Shown here one piece after another: positions 61,052-64,000 of a stretch of DNA of 64,000 nt. The notes under the pieces are model-generated. The model was given only the letters and a program-made list of their open reading frames with translations. It made no database searches and had not been told where the DNA came from. The translations under genes and the position numbers were made by a program. The DNA comes from Actinomycetes bacterium (GTDB lineage: Bacteria; Actinomycetota; Acidimicrobiia; Acidimicrobiales; Acidimicrobiaceae): the NCBI GenBank assembly GCA_021805205.1, contig JAJZFV010000028.1:18728-82727 (forward strand), given 5' to 3'. Every line of letters starts with the position of its first letter. Within the stretch, counting starts at the first letter, position 1.

Positions 61052-61987
61052 TTACTTCGCCTCATGCTCTAGGAAGTCACGATACACAGATGCGAGACCC
61101 ATCTCGATGGTGAACTTTGGTTCAAAGCCTTTAGAACGTGCGAGCGAGATATCGACTCGAACCCCACGCATCTCTCCACCCTTGCTTTCTCCATGGCGAA
61201 CATGGACATTTGCGCCAGTTGCCTTTTCTACCGCTGAGATGAGGTCGAGTACCGAATAGCTTGTACCGCTACCGATGATCGTTGGGCCGGTCCACTCATC
61301 CTCTAGAGCCAAGGTGAATGCGTTAACTACATCGTCGATGTATACGTAGTCTCGCCACTGAAGACCATCTCCGTAGACTTCAATAGTTGATCCATTCAAT
61401 ATTGACCTCATGATCCTTGGAACAATTGAATCTTTGCCGCCCATATTCGTCCCGTAGACGTTGGTTAGTCGTAGAGCTCCAAATTTGATGCCATAGGATT
61501 CGCAGTAGGCTGCTCCTAGCATCTCGGCTGCAGCTTTAGTGGCACCGTAGGGAGTTAGAGGGTATAGGGAAAGTTCCTCGTTGAAGGTTGTATCTGATTC
61601 GGCTGTTTCGATGCGGGAAGTTGGAAGGATGCTTCCAAATACTGCATTTGAAGAGGCTAAGTGAAAGGTATTGACGCCTCTCGTGCGACAAAGTTCAAGA
61701 AGATAGGAGGTTGCCTCGAGATTTGTAGTAAAGACCGCGGCGGGATCTTTTTTAGATTGAAGCACCGAAGTGATGGCGGCCATATGGATGACTCCGTCGA
61801 CCTGTTTTGGGAAGATCTCTTCGAGCATTTCGCGATCCCTGATATCGCCCTTGATGAACTCCACACCGGCCATATCTTTTGCGACGAGATCAAGGTTGCT
61901 TACCCGATAGCCACGATTGACCAAATGGGTGGCAATTGCCGAGCCGATGAATCCGCTTCCGCCAGTTATTAGAACATGCTTCGTCAA
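61052..61987 (-). CDS. NAD-dependent sugar epimerase/dehydratase
   Basis: A 311-residue extended short-chain dehydrogenase. NAD site 'VLITGGSGFIGSAIATHLVNRGYRV'; catalytic YxxxK in 'LTPYGATKAAAEMLGAAY'; 'RLTNVYGTNMGGKDSIVPRIMRSILNGSTIEVYGDGLQWRDYVYIDDVV' is the usual GalE/NDP-sugar epimerase core. It probably makes or converts a nucleotide sugar for envelope polymers. TTG start with GGAAGA nine bases upstream. The GtrA gene is divergent from it. Confidence 0.9.
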   Translation of the reverse strand: MTKHVLITGGSGFIGSAIATHLVNRGYRVSNLDLVAKDMAGVEFIKGDIRDREMLEEIFPKQVDGVIHMAAITSVLQSKKDPAAVFTTNLEATSYLLELCRTRGVNTFHLASSNAVFGSILPTSRIETAESDTTFNEELSLYPLTPYGATKAAAEMLGAAYCESYGIKFGALRLTNVYGTNMGGKDSIVPRIMRSILNGSTIEVYGDGLQWRDYVYIDDVVNAFTLALEDEWTGPTIIGSGTSYSVLDLISAVEKATGANVHVRHGESKGGEMRGVRVDISLARSKGFEPKFTIEMGLASVYRDFLEHEAK

Positions 61988-62115
61988 AATTTAATCTTCC
62001 GTACTCATCCCCACTTATGAAGTGGCACATTTTTTACTATATGCTAGGGTGAATCGGTTAAAGAAGCGATGCTGCTCTTATAAGAGTTAATCTGCGACCA
62101 TAGAGATACCAAGGT

Positions 62116-62619
62116 ATGGGAACGTTGATAGAGAAGATTAGATCCCTAATTCGATGGTCGAGAAGTAGCGAGGGCAAGAAGGCAATTCGCTACTCGTTAA
62201 CTTCGGTGATTTCAGCGGTGGTATCGCAGATTGCATTTTTTCTCCTTTATGGCGTGTTATCGGTAAGCTCTAAGACCTCTTCGATCACCTCTACGCTCCT
62301 TGGAGCTATCCCCTCTTATATTTTGAATAGGTATTGGGCCTTCGGTAAAAAGGCGAAAAATAGTTTTTGGGGAGAGATCCTTCCATACTTCATTATGGCC
62401 GTCATCGGTCTTGTCTTTTCTACTTGGTCGAGTGACTTTGCGGACTCGCACAAGACCATCATCGGCACTTCGCATCTGGCTCAGGTTCTCTTGGTTGACG
62501 GAGCCTACTTTGGCTCTTTCGCAATTCTATGGGTTGCTAAATACATCTTTATGAAGAAGATCCTTTTTTCCGTCTCAGATACTCCTGCAACCGTAGCCGG
62601 CGGTGAAAACGTTAATTGA
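62116..62619 (+). CDS. GtrA-family membrane protein
   Basis: A 167-residue membrane protein of the GtrA family, four helices, with 'IRYSLTSVISAVVSQIAFFLLYGVL' and 'LGAIPSYILNRYWAFGKKAK' (the NRYWAF motif). GtrA-like proteins move polyprenyl-linked sugars across the membrane. It is divergent from the nucleotide-sugar epimerase gene, which fits a role in envelope glycan assembly. ATG start with CAAGGT upstream. Confidence 0.9.
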   Translation: MGTLIEKIRSLIRWSRSSEGKKAIRYSLTSVISAVVSQIAFFLLYGVLSVSSKTSSITSTLLGAIPSYILNRYWAFGKKAKNSFWGEILPYFIMAVIGLVFSTWSSDFADSHKTIIGTSHLAQVLLVDGAYFGSFAILWVAKYIFMKKILFSVSDTPATVAGGENVN

Positions 62620-62977
62620 TCGAATCTCTTTTCGTCGAGGCTCGCTTATGTCATGTTCTATCTTGGTTGACGGACTAGATAGACAATTTGATTCAACAGA
62701 CACTGTTTTTACGGTTTTCCATTAGAGCTAATCAGCGAAGATTGTGAAAATCGTCACGTACCTATAACCAATTTTTGACGATTCATCAAGGTGCAACTAT
62801 TTGATTGATCGAATTTGGCTGCCCGTAAACTTAAGATAAAGGCTGGCCTTCATTAATGACGAGCCCGGCAATACCTCACTGGTGTAGTCGATCGTTGACT
62901 TAGGGCCCGATATTGATCTTTGGTTTTAAATCAATATGGGCCCTAGTACTTTGGCTTACCGTTTTAGTTCTAAAGCT
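62620..62977. other. Convergent gap with a hairpin
   Basis: 358 bases between two converging genes. No gene is visible. The right half holds the strong inverted repeat described separately at 62901-62945. Confidence 0.45.
62901..62945. terminator. Bidirectional hairpin between convergent genes
   Basis: TAGGGCCC plus ATATTGAT (62901-62908 and 62910-62917) pair with ATCAATAT plus GGGCCCTA (62930-62945), with a single bulged G. It lies 33 bases beyond the stop of the minus-strand glycosidase gene and probably also ends the gtrA transcript. No long T-run is present. Confidence 0.7.
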
Positions 62978-64000
62978 CTACTTGGTAAAGAGAGCAAAGA
63001 AGTCGCGTTCCGTCGAGGAAGTGTAGTGGTCGGTACCGTAGTACATGTCACCTCTGAGTTTGTAGCCGACGCCATTGTGATAGTAGACAAATAGGGGAAA
63101 CATTGAGTTAATATCGAGCTGCATTCCCTCTACGACTCCGAGATGTACCATGATATTTGCTAAGTCGTATGCGGAAAGTCCTGGTCCTGAGACGTAGTAG
63201 AGGTTGCCGTAGATGTCACTACCAATGGCGGATCGATAGTCGTAGGTGACTCCACCTACGGTCGCCCCCCAATCTCCGTTTACATTTGCATCTGGGGCGA
63301 TTCTTCCACCATCGACCAACAGGTTTAAGTTTTGTCTTACCTGAGATACATTTGGTCCAAGAGAAAAGTCTCTGCCCCACATTCCGATTGAGGCCTGTCC
63401 ACTTGGACTTATTACAAATGAAGCGGCACCACTTCGAAGTGGAGTTGCCGATACACCGTCGGTATAGAAACCACCGTTGCTGACGTCGAGTCGAAAACCT
63501 CCGTTGAATGCAGCGATAAGGGAAGGTCTTAAGTTCGAGGCTACCGCGGTGGTGTGAGCATAGTTTCCCGAAGGCTGATCGTAACCGGCGTAGAGGGCGA
63601 AGGCGACTCCGCTCTGTTTGATCATGGCGATCGAGGCGGGAGCGGCTCCGGGTCTTGGAGCCATTGAAGATGAAAAGACTACCGGTGTGCCCTTACTGTT
63701 CGTCTCTAAGGTGGACCAGGTGCCACTAGCTAAAGATCCGGGGTACGCGCCGGTAGGTATCGAGGCCGGCGATGCATAATTTCCAGCGTTGACAATCCAG
63801 TAGCCGAGGCCGTCCGGAGTACGTGCTATCCCGACCACCGGTGAAGAGATTGCAGCTCCGCCAGTCGAGCCGTAGAAGGCCGCATCTCCGTAGGAGAAGA
63901 TTCCACCATCTGATGCAACTAACCAATAACCCTTACCATCTGGAGTAGAAGCCATCCCAACGATTGGCTTATTTAGAGTCATGGCTCCAGTCGAGCCAAA
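62978..64000 (-). CDS. Phosphodiester glycosidase (NAGPA) domain protein, 5'-truncated
   Basis: The gene runs off the right edge: the reading frame continues upstream of the ATG at 63982 with F-G-S-T-G-A, so the true start is outside. The visible N-terminal part is of repeats such as 'PIVGMASTPDGKGYWLVASDGGIFSYGDAAFYGSTG' and 'PVVGIARTPDGLGYWIV'. The C-terminal part is a NAGPA/DUF2233 domain: 'LIAAFNGGFRLDVSNGGFYTDG', 'NLLVDGGRI' and 'GVVEGMQLDINSMFP'. It is probably exported and acts on surface glycans. Repeats of this sort are frequent in Acidimicrobiia. Confidence 0.87.
   Translation of the reverse strand, partial: FGSTGAMTLNKPIVGMASTPDGKGYWLVASDGGIFSYGDAAFYGSTGGAAISSPVVGIARTPDGLGYWIVNAGNYASPASIPTGAYPGSLASGTWSTLETNSKGTPVVFSSSMAPRPGAAPASIAMIKQSGVAFALYAGYDQPSGNYAHTTAVASNLRPSLIAAFNGGFRLDVSNGGFYTDGVSATPLRSGAASFVISPSGQASIGMWGRDFSLGPNVSQVRQNLNLLVDGGRIAPDANVNGDWGATVGGVTYDYRSAIGSDIYGNLYYVSGPGLSAYDLANIMVHLGVVEGMQLDINSMFPLFVYYHNGVGYKLRGDMYYGTDHYTSSTERDFFALFTK

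Overview
The window is a continuous, gene-dense stretch of an actinobacterial chromosome and best fits the class Acidimicrobiia, perhaps an iron-metabolising acidophile of the Acidithrix/Ferrimicrobium kind. That placement is inference. It rests on a WhiB regulator, DUF2469, DUF3501, AIM24 and LRV families, a PimB-like mannosyltransferase, Thr/Pro/Ala-rich linkers in exported proteins, and a truncated edge protein built of GYW(L/I)V-type repeats. Base composition looks balanced by eye, and GTG and TTG starts are common. I saw no tRNA, rRNA, insertion sequence, prophage or CRISPR array.

Regions: (1) 1-8 kb: a DMT exporter, a thioesterase, then a minus-strand operon of a ferric-reductase-like membrane flavoprotein, an FMN-binding exported protein and ApbE; a 1.37-kb AT-rich gap; then a beta-propeller/MoaD-fold pair. 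(2) 8-15 kb: a Pif1-type helicase, a GNAT enzyme and the translation block ffh-rpsP-khpA-rimM-trmD-rplS, ended by a strong terminator, then DUF2469. (3) 15-20 kb: a Cys/Met PLP enzyme, a small zinc protein, AIM24, an enoyl-CoA hydratase-family enzyme and an LRV-repeat protein with a small acidic partner. (4) 20.7-24.5 kb: a membrane polyferredoxin and a ferredoxin-GltD-type oxidoreductase divergent from an Rrf2 regulator, with a perfect palindrome between them. (5) 24.6-31.5 kb: pyrophosphatase, NifU-like protein, class A PBP, zinc-ribbon coiled-coil protein, RNase P RNA (minus strand), an ECF-like sigma factor with a Thr-rich membrane protein, and purE. (6) 31.5-38 kb: a diguanylate cyclase between purE and purK, then glpD-FGGY kinase. 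(7) 37.9-40.4 kb: rubrerythrin, HdrD/GlpC-like Fe-S protein and DUF3501. (8) 40.5-54 kb: whiB with a structured upstream region, class III aminotransferase, trpD, an exonuclease/GIY-YIG fusion, FNR, DUF4031 with a QueG-like protein, a PimB-like transferase, SRPBCC, ROK kinase, AlaC-like aminotransferase, LysE and ACT proteins. (9) 54-64 kb: GH15 enzyme, glycerol kinase, the ATP-grasp/alpha-E/transglutaminase operon, a sugar epimerase, GtrA and the edge protein.

Functionally the window is rich in redox modules: an FMN/ApbE/ferric reductase module, a polyferredoxin/NAD(P)H module under an Fe-S type Rrf2 regulator, a rubrerythrin module, and an FNR. The rest is translation, purine, tryptophan, glycerol and envelope metabolism. 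The strongest leads for undescribed biology are the Rrf2-controlled electron-transfer pair, the rubrerythrin/Hdr-like/DUF3501 trio, the MoaD-fold/beta-propeller pair and the folded region before whiB.
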